A stretch of DNA of 39,974 nt from Sulfurospirillum halorespirans DSM 13726 (GTDB lineage: Bacteria; Campylobacterota; Campylobacteria; Campylobacterales; Sulfurospirillaceae): assembly GCF_001723605.1 (NCBI RefSeq), contig NZ_CP017111.1, positions 2,989,867-3,029,840 of the forward strand, given 5' to 3'. Below are positions 10,850-18,826 of this stretch, in pieces. A program made the translations under genes and the position numbers. The notes beneath the pieces were generated by a model that had not been told where the DNA came from, searched no databases, and saw only the letters and a program-made list of their open reading frames with translations. Within the stretch, counting starts at the first letter, position 1. The number at the start of each line of letters is the position of its first letter.

Positions 10850-10859
10850 TTACATGTAA
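10850..10859. repeat. Interspersed palindrome TTACATGTAA
   Basis: Exact 10-mer (GTTACATGTAAAG context) in the intergenic stretch between the LysR gene and the 144-residue gene. Confidence 0.85.
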
Positions 10860-10901
10860 AGCTTTGTGGTTCAAAAAGAGACGTACGAAGAGGTTTGGAG
10901 T

Positions 10902-10928
10902 CCAAGGAGCGTTTGCAATGCTCCTTGG
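10902..10928 (-). terminator. Hairpin just downstream of the LysR gene
   Basis: Perfect 9-base arms (CCAAGGAGC / GCTCCTTGG) flank a 9-base loop, starting six bases after the LysR stop. The position fits a terminator, but no U-run follows on the minus strand. Confidence 0.45.
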
Positions 10929-10934
10929 GTAATG

Positions 10935-11846
10935 TTAAATTGAGGGTTTAATATCTTGTTTTCGGGTGATAAAATCAAGTGCGCTCGTAATTAGTGCATC
11001 TTGAATGCGGTCTTTAAGGTAGCAAATATAAAATTTTCGCATCAAATGAATACCTTTGATCGTGGCGACATGTAATCTTCCGGCCTTCACATCATCTTCG
11101 ACCATATATTTGGAAAGAATGGAAACCGTTGGAGCCTCGTTGATGTCGGCTTTTAGAAGTGTTTGTTTGATAGTTATTGCGCTGTTAGCGATATTTTTAA
11201 TCGTAAAATTTTTACAATCTACATCTATTTTGTGAAATGTCTCATAAATGATTTTACGGGTATTAGACTCCTCTTCGCGGCAAATCCACTGCAACCCAAA
11301 GAGCTCTTCCTTTTTTAAAGTGCTAGGAAGCGGTGATCTGCTGACAACGACCAACTCATCTTCCATCCATTCACGGTAGAAAATATTGGGATGAAAGGTA
11401 GGAGATTCGATGAGCGCTAGATCAACTTTTCGGTTCACCACAAGCTCAGTTAGTTCAACGGAGCTGTTGACTTTGACCATCACTTGGTTGGAGATCACCT
11501 CTTGAATATCGTTGAGAAACTCAGGCAAAATATAATTTCCAATCACAGGAGAAGCACCCAAAATAAAGAGCATCTCTTTATTAACCAGACGCAGTACCTC
11601 TTTTTCCGTGATCAAAATTTGCTTTTCAAGGCTGAGCAACGCTTGAAAAAGTTCTTCGCCCTCTTTGGTAAGGCTAATGCCACTTTTTTTGCGATCCACG
11701 ATGGGAATGTTTAAATAATCTTCAAGGAATTTGATCTGTTGGGTAACGGCAGGTTGGCTAATTCCAAGCTTTCTAGAAGCTTTTGAAAAACTTTTTTCTC
11801 GCACAACGGTTAAAAACGTCTCTATCTTCGCAAAATCTTTAAACAT
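10935..11846 (-). CDS. LysR-family transcriptional regulator
   Basis: This 303-residue protein has the classic LysR N-terminal winged helix-turn-helix (FSKASRKLGISQPAVTQQIK, about residues 20-39, then a short wing). A periplasmic-binding-protein-like effector domain follows from about residue 90. LysR regulators bind AT-rich dyads and respond to a small ligand. It lies between the two Psr modules, on the same strand, after the small Cys protein. It is therefore a candidate regulator of one or both modules; the TTAGTAAA elements before each psrA-type gene are candidate targets. ATG 11846 has a weak GGGAT upstream. Ligand unknown. Confidence 0.9.
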   Translation of the reverse strand: MFKDFAKIETFLTVVREKSFSKASRKLGISQPAVTQQIKFLEDYLNIPIVDRKKSGISLTKEGEELFQALLSLEKQILITEKEVLRLVNKEMLFILGASPVIGNYILPEFLNDIQEVISNQVMVKVNSSVELTELVVNRKVDLALIESPTFHPNIFYREWMEDELVVVSRSPLPSTLKKEELFGLQWICREEESNTRKIIYETFHKIDVDCKNFTIKNIANSAITIKQTLLKADINEAPTVSILSKYMVEDDVKAGRLHVATIKGIHLMRKFYICYLKDRIQDALITSALDFITRKQDIKPSI

Positions 11847-11888
11847 TCACATCCCTATTTAAACAGTTCTAAATCTATCTCGTATCCA

Positions 11889-12209
11889 TCAATAACATAA
11901 AGCCGTATTGCCACTATCGTTCGCAAAATGATAGAGAAAATCGTACAGATGTTTTAGGGAAGCATCGGTTAATGGCTTTGCATCAGGGCACAAAAGAAGC
12001 ATCTCAGCTTTGAATGTTCCTGCTTCATAAAAGTGTTGCCACTCTTTTTGCGTATGCTTTTTAGCCATCACATTTCCACTAAAACCACAGACCGTGAGCA
12101 TCTCTTTTTTAAAAATATCTGCACCCATTGTTGCATCCGCAAAACTAGGTGTTGCAAACCAACCAAACGCAACACAAGCGCCTAGAAATACATTTGTAAA
12201 TTTTACCAT
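11889..12209 (-). CDS. Small exported Cys protein, cytochrome-c-like but without CxxCH
   Basis: This 106-residue protein has a signal peptide ending near PSFADA. The mature part begins MGADIFKKEMLTVCGFSG, contains a CPDAKPLT segment, and ends FANDSGNTALCY. The spacing of an N-terminal GADIFKK helix and a C-terminal LYDFLY helix recalls small class I cytochromes c. However, the CxxCH haem motif is absent: only single Cys residues occur, three in the mature protein. It may be a haem-free relative or an unrelated fold. It lies 68 bases after a rhodanese gene and just before the LysR gene on the same strand. Function unknown; thiol or sulfur handling is only suggested by context. Confidence 0.7.
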   Translation of the reverse strand: MVKFTNVFLGACVAFGWFATPSFADATMGADIFKKEMLTVCGFSGNVMAKKHTQKEWQHFYEAGTFKAEMLLLCPDAKPLTDASLKHLYDFLYHFANDSGNTALCY

Positions 12210-12230
12210 GTTTTACTTCTTTTAGTGTAA

Positions 12231-12258
12231 GCGATCAGAGTGTTTCATCTCTGATCGC
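12231..12258 (-). terminator. Perfect hairpin between the second rhodanese gene and the small Cys protein gene
   Basis: Arms GCGATCAGAG (12231-12240) and CTCTGATCGC (12249-12258) pair perfectly with an 8-base loop. It follows the rhodanese stop by about 20 bases and precedes the next ATG by about 20. No U-run follows, so it may be an attenuator or an mRNA-stabilising stem. Confidence 0.5.
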
Positions 12259-12261
12259 AGC

Positions 12262-12273
12262 TTTACATGTAAA
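12262..12273. repeat. Interspersed palindrome TTTACATGTAAA
   Basis: Exact 12-mer, extended to the 14-base palindrome CTTTACATGTAAAG, 4 bases after the stop of the second rhodanese gene and at the edge of the long repeat. Confidence 0.9.
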
Positions 12274-12277
12274 GCTA

Positions 12278-13492
12278 TTAACCTAAAGGTTCATTGACCT
12301 TAATCTCACATTTACTGCTCGTATCACATTTGATATTCGCATCAAAGTAGAAGATCTTACTCACATCAACTTTGGCATCTTTGAGTTTCAAGAAGGCTTC
12401 CATAGCTCTTCCTCCTGTCGCACAATTGATAATCACCATTTTACCTTTGGGTAATTTTGCTGCCAATTCTGTTGCTTTTAGTTTCCCTGCTTCAATATTG
12501 ATAGCCCCTTTTATATGTCCATTAGCATATTCTGCTGCACTTCGTACATCGATAACAGCCACATTTGCGGGTATCTTATCACTGATGATCAGTGCTTTAT
12601 ACCATTCACCGTCTACCGTTCCTTCATCTTCTCCTAGTTTAATTCCTTCTACGAAGGTATCTTTTTTAGGAGCTGTAGCGACTTCTACTTTTTTAGCGCC
12701 TGCGGTAGTTTGCAGTTTTGCTTCTTTCCATGCGGGGAGTCCACCTGCGTAGACACTCACTTTTGTGTATCCAAGCTCTAGGAGTTTATTCGCAACCACA
12801 TGGGATTTATGGCATTCATAGCCTGCACAGAAGGTAATGATCGGTGTTTTTTTATCGGTAGGAAAACGTCCCATTAGGGCTGGCATCTCTTCATCATTCA
12901 TGTAAAGAGCTCCTGGGATACTCTCTGCCATTGTTTTAGCGTAAGGTCTTGCATCAATCAAGAGGGCACTATTTTTCTTAAAGGCACTCTCAACGACGGG
13001 TGTTCCTACTTCAAGGTAATTTTTACTGGCCCATTCTGGTTCACCTGCTTGGTAAAGTTTTACGTTGGTAAAGCCTTTACTTTTTAGGTGACCTGCAACG
13101 ATTGGACTTTTTTCACAATCCCATCCACCACAGAAGACGATAATCTCTTTATCTTTTGCGACTTTATCCAGTTGTCCTATGTATTTATCAATTTGGGTAT
13201 CAGGAATATTCAAACTGGAAGGAATCGTTCCTCCTAAGTATTTTGGGTTAGGTCTTGCATCAATCAAGAGGGCTTTAGCGCCACTTCTGGTTCCATTGCC
13301 AATCGCTGTTTTTACGTAAGCGTAATCTACATTTTCAAGTTTAAATTTCTCCATCAAACCTTTTACATGTAACGTGGGTTCATTCAACACTTTTGCACTT
13401 GGTGTTGCGCCTGTTGTCTCGGGTTGATTCGTACATCCTCCTAGTAGCAATCCTGCTACGATCAGGCTACTCGCTATTACTCTTAGTCTCAT
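12278..13492 (-). CDS. Triple-rhodanese lipoprotein, full-length copy
   Basis: This 404-residue lipoprotein is the intact version. It has a signal peptide with lipobox LLLGGC (Cys20), a linker, then three rhodanese domains at roughly residues 35-170, 170-270 and 285-400. Their Cys loops are FCGGWDCEKSP, FCAGYECHKSH and NCATGGRAME, and each domain has the LLIDAR or VIDVRS strand and a downstream KxxGF/LGY-type helix-strand. A periplasmic sulfur carrier feeding the adjacent reductase, analogous in role to Wolinella Sud, is a reasonable inference. AAGGAG lies before ATG 13492, and the gene starts 29 bases after the PsrC-type gene. It is the last gene of module 2 before a hairpin. Confidence 0.92.
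   Translation of the reverse strand: MRLRVIASSLIVAGLLLGGCTNQPETTGATPSAKVLNEPTLHVKGLMEKFKLENVDYAYVKTAIGNGTRSGAKALLIDARPNPKYLGGTIPSSLNIPDTQIDKYIGQLDKVAKDKEIIVFCGGWDCEKSPIVAGHLKSKGFTNVKLYQAGEPEWASKNYLEVGTPVVESAFKKNSALLIDARPYAKTMAESIPGALYMNDEEMPALMGRFPTDKKTPIITFCAGYECHKSHVVANKLLELGYTKVSVYAGGLPAWKEAKLQTTAGAKKVEVATAPKKDTFVEGIKLGEDEGTVDGEWYKALIISDKIPANVAVIDVRSAAEYANGHIKGAINIEAGKLKATELAAKLPKGKMVIINCATGGRAMEAFLKLKDAKVDVSKIFYFDANIKCDTSSKCEIKVNEPLG
13363..13372. repeat. Interspersed palindrome TTACATGTAA inside rhodanese gene
   Basis: Read on the minus strand as Leu-His-Val (LHVKG). It lies within the 99-bp segment that is missing from the other copy. Confidence 0.85.
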
Positions 13493-13521
13493 TCTCTCTC
13501 TCCTTTTTCGGGTTTAATACA

Positions 13522-14691
13522 TTAATGCTGAGTGGTTTCATCCAAATTAAATACCTTATCGGCAACATAATATAAAAACAGCGCTAAACCAATACCGCCA
13601 AACCCTATGGCAAACTCTGCCGCTGAGGGAAAATATTCCACAAAGGTGGGAGCGACTTGGTATTCGGCTCGTTTGAGCGTTGTCATAGGATAGAGCAATG
13701 TGTCATGCACCAAATCATAGCGCATAAAAAAGATGCCCACCATACCTGTTATAGAGGCATAAACGGTGGCTTTAATCGCCTTTGCATTGCTCACTAAAAT
13801 AACGGTAAAGGGAATCAACATACCTAAAATCAACTCACCAAACCAGAAATTGGGGTGTTTAATCGCATGAAAAATAGTTGCAGCACGTTCAGGCATATCA
13901 CCATACAATGCGGTTAAAATTTTCCATGCTTCAAAAAAGATCAATACGGCTAAAAGCATGCCTAAAATCTTTGAAAGCTTGACAAGCATCACGCTTATTT
14001 TTTCAGGAAAATTCATTTTATAACGAAAACCATACATTAAAAAAATCAAATAACACCCTGTGATCATCGCAGAGAGAATGAAATAGACAGGGTAAAAAAC
14101 ACCATTGGCAGAAGGACGTGAAACCAAAAAGCCAAAAACAGCGCCAAGATTGGAGTGTGCGGCAAGACCCACTAAGAGTCCACAAATGCCAAAGATTTTA
14201 GAAAAGGTGTGGTTGACCTTAATCGCTAAAAAGAAAAACTCTAAACAGATAAAGGTCAGATAAAGACCATAAAGCGTACCCATCCACCAAATAGCCGACG
14301 TCAAACCTGGTGTTAAAACATTGTAAATAAGCATCGTCATCGGGTGACCGATTTCTAGTCCAATGACTGCAAAACCTGAGCTGATCGTAATAATTGCACC
14401 CGCGATCGCTCGTTTACCGATTTGCTGAAACTCAGGAATACCAAAAACATGCCCGATAGAGGAGATAATACAAAGACCTGTGCTGGAAACAACAAAGAAA
14501 ACGTACATCGCAATCAGTAAACCCCACGGATGTTGTCTCGTGACATTGTAAACATGGTGTCCGTGTAAGATGTACGCAACCGCACCTGCCATAAACGCGG
14601 CAAGAAGCGCTACGGTTGTCACTGCCATCACCACATTGAGAGGTGTTTTTTCAAAATAAAAGAGTTTTTTTAAAGAGAGTGTTTGCATCAT
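13522..14691 (-). CDS. psrC: PsrC/NrfD-type membrane anchor, module 2
   Basis: This integral membrane protein of ~389 residues has about nine to ten hydrophobic helices and matches the NrfD/PsrC family in length and pattern. Early features include HHVYNVTRQHPWGLLIAMYV and a conserved acidic/His-rich region in the quinol-binding half. It is expected to oxidise menaquinol and pass electrons to the PsrB-type subunit. ATG codons occur at 14691 and 14688; AGGAG inside the preceding stop region favours 14688 slightly. The gene starts within ten bases of the psrB-type stop. The two anchors in this window are far less alike than the two catalytic subunits. The symbol is a family-level assignment. Confidence 0.87.
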   Translation of the reverse strand: MMQTLSLKKLFYFEKTPLNVVMAVTTVALLAAFMAGAVAYILHGHHVYNVTRQHPWGLLIAMYVFFVVSSTGLCIISSIGHVFGIPEFQQIGKRAIAGAIITISSGFAVIGLEIGHPMTMLIYNVLTPGLTSAIWWMGTLYGLYLTFICLEFFFLAIKVNHTFSKIFGICGLLVGLAAHSNLGAVFGFLVSRPSANGVFYPVYFILSAMITGCYLIFLMYGFRYKMNFPEKISVMLVKLSKILGMLLAVLIFFEAWKILTALYGDMPERAATIFHAIKHPNFWFGELILGMLIPFTVILVSNAKAIKATVYASITGMVGIFFMRYDLVHDTLLYPMTTLKRAEYQVAPTFVEYFPSAAEFAIGFGGIGLALFLYYVADKVFNLDETTQH

Positions 14692-14697
14692 AAACTC

Positions 14698-15261
14698 CTA
14701 CAAGATATAAAATAATTTTGGTTTCGTACCCAAGTGCTCTTTCACTTGGCGGTACTCTTTGTTAGCAAGCAATACAGAAATCTCGCTGTTTGGATCGTCC
14801 AAATCACCAAATACCCGAACTTTCGTTGGGCAGGTTGCTTGACAGGCGGTGGTTGTTTCGCCTGCAGCTAAACGGGTGTCGGAACAGAAGGTACATTTAT
14901 CAACCGTGTTGGTTCGATTATCCACATAACGCGCATCATACGGACAAGCGTTGATACAATAGGTACACAAAATACATTTCGTCGGATCCACCATCACCAT
15001 ACCACCTTCGCCATAATAGGTTGCATTGGTCGGACAGACTTGCTGACACGGTGCATTTTCACAATGTTGGCATTGACTCGGATGATAGGTTTGTGAAGCG
15101 ATAGAGATGTTCGGGAACTCACCCTCCGCCTCTTTAAAGCCGACCCAAATACGGTAATGATCGGGTAAAAGTAAAACGCCATTCTCTTCTTTACATGCAC
15201 TTTCACATGCTCTACAATTAATACAATTTTTGTAGTTGAGTGCCATTCCATAACGTGCCAT
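14698..15261 (-). CDS. psrB: PsrB-type 4x[4Fe-4S] electron-transfer subunit, module 2
   Basis: This 187-residue protein has four Cys clusters: CINCRACESAC, CQHCENAPCQQVC, CILCTYCINAC, and CTFC paired with ACQATC. It is the standard DmsB/PsrB subunit. ATG 15261 has AAAGG about eight bases upstream and follows the catalytic-subunit stop by two bases. It ends with KPKLFYIL, whereas the module 1 homologue continues for about 35 residues after the same motif. It lacks a signal peptide, consistent with co-export with the Tat-tagged PsrA-type subunit. Confidence 0.94.
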   Translation of the reverse strand: MARYGMALNYKNCINCRACESACKEENGVLLLPDHYRIWVGFKEAEGEFPNISIASQTYHPSQCQHCENAPCQQVCPTNATYYGEGGMVMVDPTKCILCTYCINACPYDARYVDNRTNTVDKCTFCSDTRLAAGETTTACQATCPTKVRVFGDLDDPNSEISVLLANKEYRQVKEHLGTKPKLFYIL

Positions 15262-15263
15262 GA

Positions 15264-17603
15264 TTAAACCTTTCTAATTTCTACGATGGTGTCGTGAAGA
15301 CAGGTTGATCCGTGCATCGGTTCAATGCCATCTTCTATAATAGCCGCGTCATTACCGCCATTGTTGTACCCAAGACTCAGCGCTTTTGAGTACACACCAA
15401 AGCCGTGTACAAAAAAGAGGGTATCGGGTCCAATTTTCTCTGTCGGATACGCTTTAATAGTTGTTTTACCGACTTTACTCGCAACTTCAAGTTTATCGCC
15501 AAATTTAATGCCCAGTTTTTCAGCGACGCGTTTATTGATCCACGCGTAGTTTTGAGGCACAAGATTGAGAAGCAGGCGGTTATTGGAGGTGCCTGATTGG
15601 GTAAATTGTGCATGACGACCGGTGATAAAGCGAAATTTTCCTGCGGGAATTGCCATCTCGTATTCACTTTTCCAAACAGGCATCGCATCGATTCCTTTTT
15701 TAGCAAGAGCAGGAACAGAACACTCAATTTTGCCTGATGGGGTATTGAATTTCATGTTGCGTACCGAGTAGGCGCGTTTATGCTCAGGATAATACTCATA
15801 GTCATTCACACCCACTTTTTTGAAATACTCATTCATATTGGGATAGAAAACGCCTTTTTCTTTAAGTATATCAGCAGCACCTTCGTACTTGGCAACGGCA
15901 TTGACATTGAGCTCTGCTTGATCGTGCGCAAACGGTTTTGTCAGATCAAACTCTGCGTAGACGGTCTCTTCATCATCATCTTCAATCGCTGATTGCACAT
16001 CTTCGTCGTATTTTTTCGTAATTTCAAACAGCGGTTTGGTAAGCTTTGCACTCAGCCCTCGCATGATTTCCATCACAGGTTTACTCTCAAACATCGGATC
16101 AATCGCTTTGTTGCGTTGCGCGATGGAAGGCTCAATGCCACCGTACGAAACGACAGGATCGGTGCGCTCTAAATAAGTACACTCAGGTAAGATAACATCA
16201 CTGAGCATCACCGTATCGCTTGGCATCGTATCGATCGTGACGACAAGGTCTAGTTTTTTCAGAAACTCTGCTGTTTTAGCATTGTTGGGCATATTTTGCA
16301 TTGGGTTATGTTTGTAGTTAAAAAGTGCTCGAATCGGGTAAGGACTTCGATTTTCCAAAACCATATTGCGAAACGCAACCCATGAACCAGAACCGCCCAC
16401 AACGGCTGCTTCATCTTTTTCAATGCGTGGTTTGGCTTGGGCGTACATTGGGGCCACCGCGTCATGTTCAACGAGTGGCAAGGTTTTACCAAAACAGATG
16501 CCCCCTTTGACATCGACACCGCCACCAAGGGCTGAAAAGATCGCTTGAGCACGACGAAGTTGGAAGTCATTTTTAGACCATGTGGTACGGCGACCTTGAT
16601 AGTAAATGGATTGTGGTGCATGTGCCATAAAATCGCGCGCTACCTCATAAATATCTTTGGCTTTAATACCCGTGATTTTCTCCGCCCACTCAGGCGTGTA
16701 GTTATTGTTTAAAATATGGTTTTTATACTCTTCAAAGCCATTGAAATAATTTTCCACAAAGGCTTTATTGTAACGCTCTTCTTTGATGACAACATAGGTG
16801 AGAGAAAGCACAAACGCTAAGTCGGTTCCCACATTAATGGCGAGCCATTTATCGCTTTTCGCTGCGGTGTTGGTAAAGCGAGGATCGACCGTAATGAGTT
16901 TAGCCCCTCTTCCGTTGGTGCGTTTAAACATGTCCATCGTATCAGGCGTTACAATCGCTTCCGCACGATTGGCTCCAGCCATTATGACATACTTGGCGTT
17001 ATCCAAATCGGCAATGCCATACCCACCAATCGTCAGAGAATAGCCTGAAACGGTGGTTGCCAGACATAAACTCGCGTGGTTGAGAAAATGCGAAGAGCCA
17101 AACATCGTAAAGAAGCTTTTGAAGGTGTGTTCAGCCATGCCTTCGCCTGCACAAAAGGCGACTGTGGAGCGGTTATCTTTCTCTTCATCCAAGATTTTGG
17201 TGAGCTTTTCGTTAATGTAAGCATACGCTTCGTCCCAACTGACGCGCTTAAACTTTCCACTTCCTTTTTCACCATCACGAATCAACGGGTATTTGAGTCG
17301 ATCAGGATCGTACAGAGCTTGAATACCCGAATTTCCACGTGCGCAAAGCATATTGCGTGATTTTGGAAACAGTGGGTTTGGATCGAGTTTTTCAACGACA
17401 CCATTGCGGACATGCGCAATGGCAGCACATTTATTGACACACATTTCACACAGTGTTGCTATCTTTTTATCTTCATTGCCAACTTTTTTGGCTGGTGTTG
17501 CAGCGCTTGCCATCATTGAAGAGGAGCTGATGCTCACTCCGCCTGCGATGGACATCGCCACACTCCCTTGAAGAAATCTCCTTCGTGAGATCTCTACTTT
17601 CAT
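15264..17603 (-). CDS. psrA: PsrA/PhsA-type molybdopterin oxidoreductase, module 2
   Basis: This 779-residue Tat-exported catalytic subunit has SRRRFLQG at residues 6-13. [4Fe-4S] ligands are Cys52, Cys55, Cys59 and Cys87. Cys180 in NHASLCLA is the probable Mo ligand. Bis-MGD-family signatures such as MAGANRAEA, YYQGRRTTW and VILPECTYLER are present. The protein is clearly homologous along its whole length to module 1, with most positions identical by eye. It reduces polysulfide or a related sulfur compound; the exact substrate is not determinable here. The open frame reaches a TTG at 17657, but AAGGAG precedes ATG 17603. The first ~38 coding bases are identical in both modules. It heads the operon psrA-psrB-psrC-rhodanese. 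Confidence 0.93.
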   Translation of the reverse strand: MKVEISRRRFLQGSVAMSIAGGVSISSSSMMASAATPAKKVGNEDKKIATLCEMCVNKCAAIAHVRNGVVEKLDPNPLFPKSRNMLCARGNSGIQALYDPDRLKYPLIRDGEKGSGKFKRVSWDEAYAYINEKLTKILDEEKDNRSTVAFCAGEGMAEHTFKSFFTMFGSSHFLNHASLCLATTVSGYSLTIGGYGIADLDNAKYVIMAGANRAEAIVTPDTMDMFKRTNGRGAKLITVDPRFTNTAAKSDKWLAINVGTDLAFVLSLTYVVIKEERYNKAFVENYFNGFEEYKNHILNNNYTPEWAEKITGIKAKDIYEVARDFMAHAPQSIYYQGRRTTWSKNDFQLRRAQAIFSALGGGVDVKGGICFGKTLPLVEHDAVAPMYAQAKPRIEKDEAAVVGGSGSWVAFRNMVLENRSPYPIRALFNYKHNPMQNMPNNAKTAEFLKKLDLVVTIDTMPSDTVMLSDVILPECTYLERTDPVVSYGGIEPSIAQRNKAIDPMFESKPVMEIMRGLSAKLTKPLFEITKKYDEDVQSAIEDDDEETVYAEFDLTKPFAHDQAELNVNAVAKYEGAADILKEKGVFYPNMNEYFKKVGVNDYEYYPEHKRAYSVRNMKFNTPSGKIECSVPALAKKGIDAMPVWKSEYEMAIPAGKFRFITGRHAQFTQSGTSNNRLLLNLVPQNYAWINKRVAEKLGIKFGDKLEVASKVGKTTIKAYPTEKIGPDTLFFVHGFGVYSKALSLGYNNGGNDAAIIEDGIEPMHGSTCLHDTIVEIRKV

Positions 17604-18043
17604 CGCGTCTCCTTGTTCTCTTTTGCCTTTAAGTTTCGCACTTTCAAACGATGTCAAAAAGTACGTCTTTCTAACTCCATTGTAAAGGTTAAATCTTATA
17701 AATAACTTACATTTTTGAAGGTAGATTGCCCTAAGAATGGGATATGCAGTGCAAATGCCCTATTTGTCGAAAGATAAAGATTGAAAAAAAATAAAAAATT
17801 TTTCTCAAAAGAGGGTAAAAAGTTAATTTTAATTGACATTTAGTAAATTATTTTTTCACTTTTTATGAAAAAATGGACAAATAAGTAGTCTATTTTGTTT
17901 AAGTTTATTTAACTAAATATCTATTTTATCGGAGTTTATGTTAATTTTACTAATAATTATAATTAGTAAAACTAATTATAATTACGTCAGAAGAATAGTT
18001 AAATATTTTTTACAATTATAATTATAATAACTAATTTATATAA
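17604..18043. promoter_or_regulatory. Upstream regulatory region of Psr module 2
   Basis: About 440 bases, very AT-rich, without a coding gene. It contains TTAGTAAA at 17840-17847 and 17963-17970 and its complement TTTACTAA at 17946-17953. Two nested inverted repeats lie at 17945-17971 (TTTTACTAAT / ATTAGTAAAA) and 17955-17983 (AATTATAATTAG / CTAATTATAATT). The start of psrA-type transcription must lie here. No clean -35/-10 pair stands out against the AT background. Confidence 0.55.
17945..17983. promoter_or_regulatory. Nested AT-rich inverted repeats, candidate operator
   Basis: Two overlapping dyads share the central AATTATAATTAG: arms 17945-17954/17962-17971 and arms 17955-17966/17972-17983. 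They are mutually exclusive structures or adjacent protein sites about 340 bases before the psrA-type ATG. Confidence 0.4.
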
Positions 18044-18763
18044 TTAAGCTTTTGAAGGAGTACCCCAAATGAAAAGAACCTCAAACTCAAGGTAGGCGTG
18101 TGGGTAATTTTGAATGAGCGCCTTGGTTTGTGCCACATTCAAACGTCTTTTTCCGCCACTTACACCACTTTTTTTGATGTAGCGAAAGGCGGAGCGATTG
18201 TCATCAAAAAAGAGGCGATAGGTTTTGATTTCATGCTTACATGTAAAGTAGTTTTCAAACTGAACTGCCAGGTTTTTGGCGTTAGGTAAGAACGAGGGAA
18301 GCCCGCTTACATGGTAGATACTTTCAAAGGTTTTATCGGTAAAAATAGCAAACGCCCCCTCTTTACATGTAAGGCTTATTTGCGCGATTAGCGCCTCAAT
18401 ATCCCTCGCCCATTGCAGTGCAGACGAGGAGATCAAAAGATCAAACGGTGGGGTTAGGCGAGAGAAAAGCGTAGGCGATTCAAAGTCTTCACAGAAAATC
18501 TCAACCTCTTTACCTGTAGGATGCAGGTCACACATACCTTGAGCACTATCCACGCCTGTAAAGTGCGCGATCTTCCAAGGGATATTTTTAAAAACAGCCC
18601 CACTGCCACACCCCAAATCTAAAATGGTTTGAGGCTTTGAATCAATACGCGCAATCAAATAACGCGCGATCTCTTGTTGCAACGCGGTATGGTCATCATA
18701 ACGATGGGCATTTTTGGAAAATTCTTTGGTATGTTGTGCGATCATTGCGGTTGGGATATCCAC
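18044..18763 (-). CDS. SAM-dependent methyltransferase, BioC-like
   Basis: This 239-residue class I methyltransferase has motif I ILDLGCGSGAVFK near residues 43-55, an acidic loop TGVDSAQGM, and the post-motif SSSALQWARD. This last block resembles the LQW signature of BioC (malonyl-ACP O-methyltransferase, biotin synthesis). BioC is the best guess, but no other bio gene is adjacent. The start is GTG at 18763, with an in-frame ATG at 18745 as alternative; AGGAGGG is visible but ~20 bases upstream of the GTG. Two copies of the interspersed palindrome lie inside, both read as Thr-Cys-Lys (FTCKH and LTCKE). The gene is divergent from the cyclase operon. Confidence 0.8.
   Translation of the reverse strand: MDIPTAMIAQHTKEFSKNAHRYDDHTALQQEIARYLIARIDSKPQTILDLGCGSGAVFKNIPWKIAHFTGVDSAQGMCDLHPTGKEVEIFCEDFESPTLFSRLTPPFDLLISSSALQWARDIEALIAQISLTCKEGAFAIFTDKTFESIYHVSGLPSFLPNAKNLAVQFENYFTCKHEIKTYRLFFDDNRSAFRYIKKSGVSGGKRRLNVAQTKALIQNYPHAYLEFEVLFIWGTPSKA
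18237..18246. repeat. Interspersed palindrome TTACATGTAA inside methyltransferase gene
   Basis: Read on the minus strand in the ACA-TGT-AA frame (Thr-Cys-Lys, FTCKHE). Confidence 0.85.
18363..18372. repeat. Interspersed palindrome TTACATGTAA inside methyltransferase gene
   Basis: Second copy in the same gene, only 126 bases from the first, again read as Thr-Cys-Lys (LTCKEG). Confidence 0.85.
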
Positions 18764-18814
18764 TCTTTTTTGGAAAAGTATACCCTCCTGTGGCTAAAAA
18801 ATGACTGTTTGGTC

Positions 18815-18826
18815 TTTACATGTAAA
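18815..18826. repeat. Interspersed palindrome TTTACATGTAAA, intergenic
   Basis: Exact 12-mer within the 14-base CTTTACATGTAAAG, between the divergent methyltransferase and cyclase genes. Confidence 0.9.

Larger units (their letters stand above)
12262..13514 (-). repeat. Long near-identical repeat, copy 2 (partner 4441-5636)
   Basis: This copy carries the full-length rhodanese gene. It begins at the palindrome 12262-12273 and ends at CGGGTT (13509-13514), after which the two loci are unrelated. The 99 bases absent from copy 1 are 13303-13401. Confidence 0.95.

Noticed and set aside
4441..13514. Possibility that the duplicated segment is an insertion sequence
   Set aside because: No transposase, no terminal inverted repeats and no target-site duplication were seen; the repeat encodes only the rhodanese lipoprotein.
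17604..18043. AT-rich region considered as a replication origin or CRISPR leader
   Set aside because: No DnaA-box cluster, no dnaA nearby and no spaced direct repeats; a promoter/operator region explains it better.
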